A program made the position numbers and the translations under genes. A DNA stretch of 64,000 bases from Nocardia coubleae NBRC 108252 (lineage in GTDB: Bacteria; Actinomycetota; Actinomycetes; Mycobacteriales; Mycobacteriaceae), in the NCBI RefSeq assembly GCF_001612805.1, contig NZ_BDBD01000021.1, positions 220,105-284,104 on the forward strand, read 5' to 3'. This document shows positions 51,560 to 59,735 of this stretch, one piece after another (within the stretch, counting starts at the first letter, position 1; every line of letters starts with the position of its first letter). The notes beneath the pieces are model-generated. The model was not told where the DNA came from and made no database searches. It saw only the letters and a program-made list of their open reading frames with translations.

Positions 51560-52671
51560 ACCTTGACGAGGTCGTCGGCGTGGATGACCGGGCGCTGCAT
51601 GGTTTCGGGGAGGTCGGTGGTGGAGCGGCCGAGCATGGTGGACAGTTCGGTGCTGTCGTATTCGACGACGCCTCGGGCGATGACCTCGTCGGTGGGGCTG
51701 ACGAGGTCGACCACGTCGCCGCCGAAGAAGCGGCCGCGCAGGCCGGTGATGCCCGCGGCGAGCAGGGAGCGGCGTTCGGCGACGGCGGCGACGGCGCCGT
51801 CGTCGAGCAGGACGGCGCCGCGGGTGTCGGCGGCGTGGCGGACCCAGAACTTGCGGCCCGACAGGCGGACGGGGCGGGCGGCGAAGGCGGTGCCGACGGT
51901 ACCCGCGGAGAGGGCGGTCGCGGCTTCGGCGGCCGAGGCGAGCAGGACGGGGATGCCCGCGTCGGCGGCGAGGCGGGCGGCCGACAGTTTGGAGGCCATG
52001 CCGCCGGTGCCGAGCGCACCGCCGCTGCCCGCGATGACGCCGTCGAGGTCGGCACTGCCGCGCACCTCGGGAATGAAATTGGCGGGCCCCTTGCGCGGGT
52101 CGCCGTCGTAGAGTCCGGCCACATCGGAGAGCAGGATCAGGGCGTCGGCGCCCACGAGGTGCGCGACGAGGGCGGCGAGGCGGTCGTTGTCACCGAAACG
52201 GATCTCCTCGGTGGCCACGGTGTCGTTCTCGTTGACCACCGCGACCGCACCGAGCGAACGCAACCGATCGAGGGTGCGCTGCGCGTTGCGATGATGCTCA
52301 CGACGCGCGAAATCATCGGCGGAGAGAAGTATCTGGCCGACGGTGCGGCCGTACCGCGCGAACGAGGTTCCCCAGGCGTGTGCCAGGGCGAGCTGGCCGA
52401 CACTGGCCGCGGCCTGTTTGGTCGCCAGATCCTTGGGCCGCTTCGACAGGCCCAGCGGTGCGAGCCCGGCGCCGATGGCACCCGAGGACACGACGACCAC
52501 ATCGGACCCGGCCCGCATCCGCGCCTCGACGGCATCGGCGAGCAAATCGAGCCGGCCGGTGTCGAGACCGCCTTCGAGGCTGGTGAGAGCCGACGAACCG
52601 ATCTTCACCACCACGGTGCGCGCCGACACGATCGCGGCCCGTCCCTGACTCAGCTCCGAACCCACCTGCAT
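51556..52671 (-). CDS. proB: Glutamate 5-kinase
   Basis: A 371-residue enzyme that phosphorylates glutamate with ATP, the first and feedback-inhibited step of proline synthesis. The amino acid kinase domain has VVVKIGSSALT, SSGAIGAGL, NENDTVATEEIRFGDNDRLA and GTGGMASKLSAA. A C-terminal PUA domain (RGAVLLDDGAVAAVAERRSL to the end) is present. It is 111 nt downstream of obg, in the order obg-proB found in M. tuberculosis (Rv2440c-Rv2439c). Confidence 0.95.
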   Translation of the reverse strand: MQVGSELSQGRAAIVSARTVVVKIGSSALTSLEGGLDTGRLDLLADAVEARMRAGSDVVVVSSGAIGAGLAPLGLSKRPKDLATKQAAASVGQLALAHAWGTSFARYGRTVGQILLSADDFARREHHRNAQRTLDRLRSLGAVAVVNENDTVATEEIRFGDNDRLAALVAHLVGADALILLSDVAGLYDGDPRKGPANFIPEVRGSADLDGVIAGSGGALGTGGMASKLSAARLAADAGIPVLLASAAEAATALSAGTVGTAFAARPVRLSGRKFWVRHAADTRGAVLLDDGAVAAVAERRSLLAAGITGLRGRFFGGDVVDLVSPTDEVIARGVVEYDSTELSTMLGRSTTDLPETMQRPVIHADDLVKV

Positions 52672-52782
52672 CGCCCAACTCCCTGCACGAATCGTCGTCG
52701 ACGGGCTCGCAGGAGCCCTACCGCAGTATGCCGACCGACTCGTCGCGCCCGACAGCGAATTTCGCCGGGCGCGACACCACCG

Positions 52783-54246
52783 TCAACTCTTCCGTTCACC
52801 GTTCTCGTCGAGCAGACCACGCCGCGCCTGCGAGGCGAGCTTGCGCTCGGCCGCGCCGATGCGGTCGTTGTTCTCGAGTCGCAGGTCGGTGCCGCGCCCG
52901 GTCGGCTGCATGTCGACACCGGCCGAGATCTGCGGCTCCCACTCGAAGGTCACCTCGCCGATGGTCACCGGGCAGCCGGGTTCGGCACCCTGCTTCACCA
53001 GCTCCGCTTCGACACCGAGACGAGCCAACCGGTCGGCCAGGTAACCCACGGCCTCGTCGTTGTTGAAATCGGTCTGGCGGATCCAGCGTTCCGGCCGGGT
53101 TCCGCGCACGATGAAACCGCCGGGTTCCTGCGGATCGGCGATCACGCTGAAACCGGACTCGTCGGTCGCGATCGGGCGGATGATCGGACGCTTGGGCGCC
53201 GCCTTGGGGTGGTCTTCGCGGTACTGGCGGACCATGTCGGCCAGCGCGAAGGTCAGCGGACGCAGACCGGCGCGGCTCACGGCCGAGATCTCGAAGACCG
53301 GCCAGCCGCGGGCGGTGAATTCGGGCGTCACCATCTCGGCGAGCTCTTTGCCGTCGGGGACGTCGGTCTTGTTCAGGATGACCACGCGCGGGCGGTCGGC
53401 CAGGTCGCCCAGGCTCTCGTCACCGGAGAGCGCGGGCTTGTACGCGGCGAGTTCCGCCTCGAGCGCGTCGACATCGGAGACGGGGTCGCGGCCGGGTTCG
53501 AGGGTCGCGCAGTCGACGACGTGGGCGAGCACCGCGCACCGTTCCAGGTGGCGCAGGAAGTCGAGCCCGAGGCCGCGACCCTGGCTGGCGCCGGGGATCA
53601 GGCCGGGCACGTCGGCGACGGTGAAGGTGGTGTCGCCGGACTGCACCACGCCGAGGTTCGGCACGAGCGTCGTGAACGGGTAGTCGGCGATCTTCGGCTT
53701 GGCGGCCGAGAGCACCGAGACCAGCGACGACTTACCGGCCGACGGGAACCCGACCAGACCCACATCGGCGACCGACTTCAGCTCGAGAACGAGATCGAGT
53801 TCCTCGCCCTCCTCGCCGAGCAGCGCGAAACCGGGCGCCTTGCGCGCCTTGGACGCCAGCGAGGCGTTGCCGAGGCCACCGCGACCACCACGGGCGATGA
53901 TGAACCGGTTGCCGACGCCGACGAGGTCGACCACGACCTTGCCGTCGCTGTCCACGACCACGGTGCCGTCGGGCACCTGCAGCACCAGGTCGGTGCCCTG
54001 CTTGCCGTCGCGGTTACCACCCTCGCCCGGCTTGCCGTTGCCCGCCTTGGCGTGGGGATGGAAGTGGAAATCGAGCAGGGTGTGCACGTTGGCGTCGACC
54101 TCGAGGATCACATCGCCACCGTTGCCACCGTTGCCCCCGTCGGGACCGCCGAGCGGCTTGAACTTCTCACGGTGCACCGAGGCACAACCGTGTCCACCTC
54201 TACCGGCACGAACATGCAGCACGACGCGGTCGATGAATTTGGACAT
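52783..54246 (-). CDS. obg: GTPase Obg/CgtA
   Basis: A 487-residue essential GTPase that binds the 50S subunit and links ribosome maturation to growth and stress. The glycine-rich Obg fold is at the N-terminus (MSKFIDRVVLHVRAGRGGHG, GGNGGNGGDVIL). The G domain has GFPSAGKSSLVSVLSAA, DVPGLIPGAS and NKTDVPD. A C-terminal OCT-like domain ends in an Arg/Lys-rich tail. The sequence AAGGAGGATCAACCC sets the ATG at 54246. A strong hairpin separates it from rpmA, so it is probably transcribed partly on its own. Confidence 0.96.
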   Translation of the reverse strand: MSKFIDRVVLHVRAGRGGHGCASVHREKFKPLGGPDGGNGGNGGDVILEVDANVHTLLDFHFHPHAKAGNGKPGEGGNRDGKQGTDLVLQVPDGTVVVDSDGKVVVDLVGVGNRFIIARGGRGGLGNASLASKARKAPGFALLGEEGEELDLVLELKSVADVGLVGFPSAGKSSLVSVLSAAKPKIADYPFTTLVPNLGVVQSGDTTFTVADVPGLIPGASQGRGLGLDFLRHLERCAVLAHVVDCATLEPGRDPVSDVDALEAELAAYKPALSGDESLGDLADRPRVVILNKTDVPDGKELAEMVTPEFTARGWPVFEISAVSRAGLRPLTFALADMVRQYREDHPKAAPKRPIIRPIATDESGFSVIADPQEPGGFIVRGTRPERWIRQTDFNNDEAVGYLADRLARLGVEAELVKQGAEPGCPVTIGEVTFEWEPQISAGVDMQPTGRGTDLRLENNDRIGAAERKLASQARRGLLDENGERKS

Positions 54247-54301
54247 GGGTTGATCCTCCTCCTTCTGACTTGTCGTTTGCGGTAATGGTGGACGAACGCG
54301 A

Positions 54302-54334
54302 CAGAGCGGGTCAGGGAAACCCTGACCCGCTCTG
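54302..54334 (-). terminator. Perfect 15-bp hairpin between rpmA and obg
   Basis: Arms 54302-54316 and 54320-54334 pair without mismatch around a 3-nt loop, 31 nt after the rpmA stop. It may end or attenuate the rplU-rpmA message before obg. No T-tract follows. Confidence 0.7.
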
Positions 54335-54364
54335 GTGTCCGTGGGGAGCTGACGCTCCAGGCGG

Positions 54365-54631
54365 TCAGGCCTGGACCGGCTCCGGGACAACGATGTTGAC
54401 GGTCTTGCGGCCACGCTTGGTGCCGAACTCGACCGCGCCCGCCGCGAGGGCGAACAGGGTGTCGTCGCCACCACGGCCGACGTTGACGCCGGGGTGGAAG
54501 TGGGTTCCGCGCTGACGGACGAGGATCTCGCCCGCGCTGACCTTCTGGCCGCCGAAGCGCTTCACGCCGAGGCGCTGGGCGTTCGAATCACGACCGTTCC
54601 GGGAGCTGGATGCACCCTTCTTATGTGCCAT
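54365..54631 (-). CDS. rpmA: 50S ribosomal protein L27
   Basis: An 88-residue protein starting MAHKKGASSSRNGRDSNAQR, whose N-terminal tail reaches the peptidyl transferase centre. No cleavable N-terminal extension (as in Firmicutes) is present. It is 22 nt downstream of rplU. Confidence 0.97.
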   Translation of the reverse strand: MAHKKGASSSRNGRDSNAQRLGVKRFGGQKVSAGEILVRQRGTHFHPGVNVGRGGDDTLFALAAGAVEFGTKRGRKTVNIVVPEPVQA

Positions 54632-54653
54632 TGCTTCGTCTCCTCGGGAATTC

Positions 54654-54965
54654 TTACTTGATGCCGGTGACCTTGATGACCGTCAGCGGCTGACGGTGAC
54701 CCTGGCGCTTGTGGTAGCCGGTCTTGTTCTTGAACTTGTGAATCCGGATCTTCGGACCCTTGGTCTGATCGACGACCTCGGCGGCCACGGAGATCTTGGC
54801 CAGCTTGTCGGCATCGGTGGTCAGATCGGCGCCGTCGACGACGAGAACCGGGGTCAGGGCCACGGCGTCGCCGGGCTTGCCCTCGATCTTCTCGACCTTC
54901 ACCAGGTCACCGACCGCGACCTTGTACTGCTTTCCGCCGGTCTTGACGATTGCGTACGCTGCCAT
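54654..54965 (-). CDS. rplU: 50S ribosomal protein L21
   Basis: A 103-residue protein starting MAAYAIVKTGGKQYKVAVGD and ending YHKRQGHRQPLTVIKVTGIK, which binds 23S rRNA. GGAGG is 10 nt upstream of the ATG at 54965; an upstream in-frame ATG at 55007 is not needed. The 232-nt region before it carries the rne terminator and a CRISPR-repeat-like palindrome. Confidence 0.97.
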   Translation of the reverse strand: MAAYAIVKTGGKQYKVAVGDLVKVEKIEGKPGDAVALTPVLVVDGADLTTDADKLAKISVAAEVVDQTKGPKIRIHKFKNKTGYHKRQGHRQPLTVIKVTGIK

Positions 54966-55031
54966 CGGTCGGCTTCCTCCACTCACGTTGGTCCTGCACA
55001 TGTCCACGCCGCAGCTGCGACGCGTATTTCT

Positions 55032-55062
55032 GGGCTCATCCCCGCACGTGCGGGGGAAGAAC
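55032..55062. repeat. Isolated palindrome resembling one type I-E CRISPR repeat
   Basis: The 16-nt perfect palindrome CCCCGCACGTGCGGGG (55040-55055) is flanked by GGGCTCAT and GGAAGAAC. Read on the minus strand it is GTTCTTC, then CCCGCACGTGCGGGGATG and AGCCC. That is nearly the layout of actinobacterial type I-E repeats (as recalled: TCTTCCCCGC...GCGGGGATGAGCC), with one extra C. No second copy lies within 200 nt, so it is not an array. It may be a relic, a decoy or simply a leader hairpin of rplU. Confidence 0.45.
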
Positions 55063-55155
55063 GTTAGCTGCCTGCCTGCGGTATCACCCGGCCGTCCGGC
55101 CGGATGCCCAATCGCTGGGCAGCGACCGACCTAGGTTACCAGAACGGTATGCCGT

Positions 55156-55189
55156 CCCCCAATTCGGCCGGTCAGCGCCGAATCGGGGG
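55156..55189 (-). terminator. Terminator hairpin after rne
   Basis: A 13-bp stem with one mismatch (arms 55156-55168 and 55177-55189) and an 8-nt loop, 9 nt after the rne stop on the minus strand. Confidence 0.65.
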
Positions 55190-55197
55190 ACGTCACC

Positions 55198-58100
55198 TCA
55201 GTTCGATTCCGGCGCAGGCGCGCCCGCCGGACGTGCCACCGCACGCCTGCGCGGCTTGCGCTGCGGGACGACGACGGGTTCGGCGTCGAAGTCCACGACG
55301 GCTGCCGCGGGCGGCTGCTCGTTCGCCGAGACGACGAACACCGCGCCCGCGCTGTCGGCGGCCGGAGCCGCCGTCGAACGGGCTACCCGACGCCTACGCG
55401 GCGCCCTGGCGGCCGGTTCCTCGGTCACCGGTGCGGGTTCCTCGGCGACGGGAGCGGCGGGCTCCTCGACGGGTTCCTGGGCGAGCGAGGACGATTCGAC
55501 GGGCTCGACCGTCGGCGCCTCGTCGGCCGGGGCGGGCGTGACGACGACCTCCTCGACCACCTCGTCCTCGGCCGGGACGACCCCGGTCAGCGCGGGGCTG
55601 TCGATCGCGGTCTCGGTCTGCGCGGCGCGGTTGGACCGCCGCGACCGGGACCGGGAGCGCGAGCGGGTCGGCTCGGGAGCCGGCTGCTCGGTCTCGACCT
55701 CGGCCTGCACTGTCTCGCCGTCCTCGTCGCCGTGGTGGGCGGCCATCGCCAGCGCGACCGGGTGGGCCCGCTTGACAGCGATGTCCTCCTCGTCGTGCTC
55801 GGCGACCGGAGCGGTGCCGTTGGTGGCCGGTGCGGCCGTCTGGGCGGGCTTGGTGTCGCGGTCCTTGTCCTTGCCGCGACGACGCCGCGAACCGCTCTCC
55901 TTGCCGCGCGGTTCCTCGATGCCCGACCCGGAATCGACCGGGTAGGAGTGCACGAGGATGCCGCGGCCGTGGCAGTGCTCACAGGTGGTGGAGAACGCCT
56001 CGACCAGGCCGGTGCCCAGCTTCTTGCGCGTCATCTGGACCAGGCCCAGCGAGGTGACTTCCGACACCTGGTGGCGGGTGCGGTCGCGACCGAGCGCCTC
56101 GGTGAGGCGGCGCAGCACCAGATCGCGGTTGGACTCGAGCACCATGTCGATGAAGTCGACGACGATCATGCCGCCGATGTCGCGCAGCCGCATCTGGCGA
56201 ACGATCTCCTCGGCCGCTTCCAGGTTGTTCTTGGTGACGGTCTCCTCGAGGTTCGAGGAGCCGGAACCGGTGAACTTGCCGGTGTTGACGTCGACGACGG
56301 TCATCGCCTCGGTGCGGTCGATCACCAGGGTGCCGCCCGAGGGCAGCCACACCTTGCGATCCAGAGCCTTGGCCAGCTGCTCGTCGATGCGGTAGGCGTC
56401 GAACACGTCGACACCGTTGTTCTCGTGCCGGTTCACCCGCGGCAGCAGGTCGGGGGCGACGGTTCGCACGTAGTTCTCGACGGTGCTCCACGCGCGCTCA
56501 CCCTCGATGACCAGCTTGGCGAAGTCCTCGTTGAACAGGTCGCGGATGACCTTCACCAGCATGTCCGGCTCTTCGTAGAGAGCCTTGGGCGCGTCCTTGG
56601 CCGCGTTCTTCGAGGCCTCTTCGATGGTGCGCCAGGTGGCCTGCAGCCGTTCCACGTCGCGCGCCAGCTCGGGCTCGCTCACGCCTTCGGAGGCGGTGCG
56701 GATGATGACGCCGGCGTCGGCGGGCACGATCTCGCGCAGGATCTCCTTGAGCCGCTTGCGCTCGGTGTCGGGCAGCTTGCGGCTGATGCCGGTGGAGGTG
56801 CCACCCGGCACGTACACCAGGAAGCGACCGGCGAGGGAGATCTGGGTCGTCAGGCGGGCACCCTTGTGGCCGACCGGGTCCTTGGAGACCTGGACCAGCA
56901 CTGTGTCGCCCGGCTTGAGCGCCTGCTCGATCTTGCGTTCCTTGCCGCCCAGACCGGCGGCCTCCCAGTTCACCTCACCGGCGTAGAGCACACCGTTGCG
57001 GCCGCGGCCGATGTCGATGAACGCGGCCTCCATGCTCGGCAGCACGTTCTGCACCTTGCCCAGGTACACGTTGCCGACCATCGATGCCTGACCGGAGCTG
57101 GTCACGAAGTGCTCGACGAGGATGTTGTCCTCGAGTACCGCGACCTGCGTGGTGGTCTGGTGACCCGGTGCGTGTTCGGCCGGGTCGAACGCCTTCTCGC
57201 GCACGACCATCACCCGGTCGACGGCCTCGCGACGGGCGAGGAACTCCGACTCGGTGAGGATCGGCGGACGGCGGCGGCCCGCGTCGCGGCCGTCGCGGCG
57301 GCGCTGACGCTTGGCTTCCAGGCGGGTGGAACCGGAGATGCCCTGCACCTCGTCGGAGGCACCGGTCCGGCTGCGGCTCTTGTTGCGCGGCTCGCGCTCG
57401 TGCACGACCGTGTTCGGCGGGTCGTCCTCGGCGGCGGCGTCGGTGTCGGCGGACTCCCCGCCGACCTTGCGACGGCGACGGCGCCGACGGCGGCGGCTCG
57501 CGCCCTCGGGCTGGTTGTCGTCGTCTTCGTCGGTGTCGTCGGACTGCTCGGCCTCGGCCGGGGCGGGCTGCTCGGCGGCGGGCTCGTCCTCGGTGTCGTG
57601 ATCGTCGGAGTCGTTGTCCTCGCCGTCGGCGGACTGCTCGCCACGGCCGCGACCGCGACCACGGCGCCCGCGGCGACGGCGGCGCGGCTGCCCGTCGGCG
57701 TCGTTGTCGCTGTCGGAATCGGTATCGGTGTCACCGGACTGGTCGGTGGCCTCGGTCTCGTCGAGCGCCTCGGGCTCCTCGACGGGCTCTTCCACCTTCT
57801 TGGGCGCGCGTTCGGCGCGACGGCGCTTGCGCGCCTCTTCGGCGGCGCTCGCGTCGGGCGGCAGGAACAGCGGCATGCCGACCGAGGGCGCCTCGAAGGC
57901 CACCGGTTCGGGGGCCGGTTCCTCGGTCGCCCGGTGCGTGAACAGCCCGGTGTGGGCGTCGTCGGCCATCGGGGCGAACACCTCGTCGGGGCGCGCGACT
58001 TCGGGCGCGGAGAACAAGGTGGTGGTCGGGTCGGCCGGCTGCTCGGCGACGGGTGCGGTGGCTTTCTTCCTACCCCTGGTGGTCGGGGCGGGTGCCGGGG

Positions 58101-58329
58101 GTTCGCCGGTCTCGGCGTCGGCGGCGGCGATCGCGTCGCGTACGGTCTCGGCGACCGCCCGGTCGACATTGGATTGCACGCTGCGCGCCTCGGCGCCCAG
58201 CTCGGCCAACTTGGCCAGGATGCGCTTGCTGGTCACTCCCAGTCGTTTGGCCAGTGCATGAACTCGAATTCGCTCCGGCAATTGATCGGCATCCTGTTGT
58301 GTTGTGTCCAGCGGCTCTTGTTCGGCCAC
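55198..58329 (-). CDS. rne: Ribonuclease E/G with an IF2-N-like N-terminal domain
   Basis: A 1043-residue single-strand endoribonuclease central to mRNA decay and rRNA processing. An N-terminal segment (LPERIRVHALAKRLGVTSKR) is like the IF2-N domain. Acidic Glu/Asp and Arg-rich tracts follow, typical of disordered RNA-binding arms. The catalytic core in the middle has the S1 domain (GNVYLGKVQNVLPSMEAAFI), IRTASEGVSEPELARD and the magnesium site MIVVDFIDM, then CEHCHGRGI with the zinc-link Cys pair. A second disordered arm rich in Arg and Val-Glu-Glu ends the protein. GTG 58329 has GAGGAG 5 nt upstream. Matches Rv2444c in place and layout. Confidence 0.95.
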   Translation of the reverse strand: MAEQEPLDTTQQDADQLPERIRVHALAKRLGVTSKRILAKLAELGAEARSVQSNVDRAVAETVRDAIAAADAETGEPPAPAPTTRGRKKATAPVAEQPADPTTTLFSAPEVARPDEVFAPMADDAHTGLFTHRATEEPAPEPVAFEAPSVGMPLFLPPDASAAEEARKRRRAERAPKKVEEPVEEPEALDETEATDQSGDTDTDSDSDNDADGQPRRRRRGRRGRGRGRGEQSADGEDNDSDDHDTEDEPAAEQPAPAEAEQSDDTDEDDDNQPEGASRRRRRRRRRKVGGESADTDAAAEDDPPNTVVHEREPRNKSRSRTGASDEVQGISGSTRLEAKRQRRRDGRDAGRRRPPILTESEFLARREAVDRVMVVREKAFDPAEHAPGHQTTTQVAVLEDNILVEHFVTSSGQASMVGNVYLGKVQNVLPSMEAAFIDIGRGRNGVLYAGEVNWEAAGLGGKERKIEQALKPGDTVLVQVSKDPVGHKGARLTTQISLAGRFLVYVPGGTSTGISRKLPDTERKRLKEILREIVPADAGVIIRTASEGVSEPELARDVERLQATWRTIEEASKNAAKDAPKALYEEPDMLVKVIRDLFNEDFAKLVIEGERAWSTVENYVRTVAPDLLPRVNRHENNGVDVFDAYRIDEQLAKALDRKVWLPSGGTLVIDRTEAMTVVDVNTGKFTGSGSSNLEETVTKNNLEAAEEIVRQMRLRDIGGMIVVDFIDMVLESNRDLVLRRLTEALGRDRTRHQVSEVTSLGLVQMTRKKLGTGLVEAFSTTCEHCHGRGILVHSYPVDSGSGIEEPRGKESGSRRRRGKDKDRDTKPAQTAAPATNGTAPVAEHDEEDIAVKRAHPVALAMAAHHGDEDGETVQAEVETEQPAPEPTRSRSRSRSRRSNRAAQTETAIDSPALTGVVPAEDEVVEEVVVTPAPADEAPTVEPVESSSLAQEPVEEPAAPVAEEPAPVTEEPAARAPRRRRVARSTAAPAADSAGAVFVVSANEQPPAAAVVDFDAEPVVVPQRKPRRRAVARPAGAPAPESN

Positions 58330-58407
58330 GAAGTCTCCTCGGGCCCCCGGGCGCGTCCATCCCCGGTACGGGAGTGACGCGGCCGGCGCGGGGGCATCGT
58401 CCGTGCA

Positions 58408-58429
58408 CCTCGTACCCGATGGTACGAGG
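58408..58429 (-). promoter_or_regulatory. Perfect hairpin in the rne leader
   Basis: A 9-bp stem CCTCGTACC/GGTACGAGG with the 4-nt loop CGAT, about 80 nt upstream of the rne start. RNase E homologs often regulate their own mRNA through leader structures; that role here is an inference. Confidence 0.4.
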
Positions 58430-58784
58430 GTCATCTGGTCTCGCCCCGCGTATCCGGTCGCGCCTGGAATCGATCATCTGGCGGGCCAACCGGTCACGCG
58501 GCGCCTGGCTGTACGGCGTGACGCCGCGCGCTGAGGCGCTCATCCAGCGTGCCCGGCAACCCCAGCAACAGGGTTGTCCATGGCAGCGATGATCGGCATC
58601 CAACTGCGGTGTCATCCGGTCATGTCCGTCGCCGCTGCCGCGTACCTGCGCGTCAGGCTGTCACCGACCGCCCTGGTGGGGCTTCGATGACATCGGTATC
58701 GAACACATCCGTCTTCAGTATCCCATATGGTTCGCGCGGTGATCGCCATCGGCGCAACTCGCGCGCGGAACCGTCACTCGAGCC

Positions 58785-58809
58785 CGTCGCGTCCGAACCG
58801 GACGCGACG
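58785..58809 (-). terminator. Terminator hairpin after ndk
   Basis: A perfect 10-bp stem CGTCGCGTCC/GGACGCGACG with a 5-nt loop, 16 nt downstream of the ndk stop. No T-tract. Confidence 0.65.
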
Positions 58810-58825
58810 AGCGAGGACAGCACGG

Positions 58826-59242
58826 TCAAGCAGGGAATTCGGGGAACCAGAGCGCGATCTCACGCTTGGCGGACTCGGGCGAGTCGGAGCCGTGAACGAG
58901 GTTGTACTGGGTCTCGAGGCCGAAGTCGCCGCGGATGGTTCCGGGGACGGCCTTCTCGACCGGGTCGGTGCCACCGGCGAGCTGACGGAACGCCGCGATC
59001 GCGCGCGGGCCCTCGAGCACGGCCGCGACGACCGGGCCGGAGGTGATGAATTCGATCAGCGAACCGAAGAACGGCCGCTCGGCGTGTTCGGCGTAGTGCT
59101 CGCCCGCCAGTTCGGCGGACACGTTCTTCAGCTCCAGCGCCTTGATGGTGAGGCCCTTGCGCTCGATGCGCGCCAGGACCTCGCCGACGAGGCCACGGGA
59201 GACACCGTCCGGCTTGATGAGTACCAACGTCTGCTCAGTCAC
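58826..59242 (-). CDS. ndk: Nucleoside diphosphate kinase
   Basis: A 138-residue enzyme that balances nucleoside triphosphates by transferring the gamma-phosphate through His117 (NLVHGSDS). The start MTEQTLVLIKPDGVSRGLVG is diagnostic. It is 46 nt downstream of the DUF4233 gene and ends the valS-folC-DUF4233-ndk run. Confidence 0.97.
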   Translation of the reverse strand: MTEQTLVLIKPDGVSRGLVGEVLARIERKGLTIKALELKNVSAELAGEHYAEHAERPFFGSLIEFITSGPVVAAVLEGPRAIAAFRQLAGGTDPVEKAVPGTIRGDFGLETQYNLVHGSDSPESAKREIALWFPEFPA

Positions 59243-59288
59243 GCGCTAACCCTAGCGTCGGGTAGGCGTCCACGCCGAACGACCCCGT

Positions 59289-59735
59289 TCAGGACTGGGT
59301 CCGCCGCATCCGCTGGCTCGGCAACAACCCGGCGTCCATGCGTCGCTGCACGTCGGCGCGCAGCAGCAGGATGAATGCCCACACGGCCGCGAATACCAGC
59401 CCGATGATCCCGATCGACAGGTGGATGAACGTTCCCGCCAGCACCAGGACCTGCAGCCCGAGGTTGAACGGGATGGCCCACGGCTTGCGCTGCAATCCGG
59501 CGCCGAGAATCATCAGCAGCGCCAGGACCACCAGATAGGTGCCCGAGAACCAGGTCACCCCGCCGCCGACCGAACCCACGACCGGCAGTGCCAGCAACAC
59601 CACGATCGCCTCGAGGATCAGCGTCCCGGCCATCACCCCCCGGAATCCCTTCCAGGGATCGGTAGCGGGCGGGGGTACCTCACTCATGCTCGATCCGTTC
59701 GGCGCGCTCGCGTCGTTTTCCGGCTGACCACTCAC
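59289..59735 (-). CDS. DUF4233 membrane protein (Rv2446c-type)
   Basis: A 148-residue integral membrane protein. A polar N-terminus of 30 residues with DPWKGFRGVMAGTLILEAIV is followed by four hydrophobic helices and a basic end (RADVQRRMDAGLLPSQRMRR). Function unknown; always next to folC in this order. The GTG start overlaps the folC stop as GTGA. Confidence 0.9.
   Translation of the reverse strand: MSGQPENDASAPNGSSMSEVPPPATDPWKGFRGVMAGTLILEAIVVLLALPVVGSVGGGVTWFSGTYLVVLALLMILGAGLQRKPWAIPFNLGLQVLVLAGTFIHLSIGIIGLVFAAVWAFILLLRADVQRRMDAGLLPSQRMRRTQS

Larger units (their letters stand above)
58330..58825. other. Region between ndk and rne: rne leader and ndk terminator
   Basis: These 496 bases contain no convincing gene. 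They hold the ndk terminator (58785-58809) and must contain the rne promoter. On the rne strand GATACT (about 58715) and GATACC (about 58695) are possible -10 elements, which would give a leader of 350 nt or more with the hairpin 58408-58429. Confidence 0.45.

Noticed and set aside
55032..55062. CRISPR array
   Set aside because: Only one repeat-like unit is visible; no second copy at array spacing and no cas genes.
55732..58377. A long plus-strand open frame opposite rne, rich in Gly and Val
   Set aside because: Antisense shadow of the acidic and Arg-rich tracts of RNase E.
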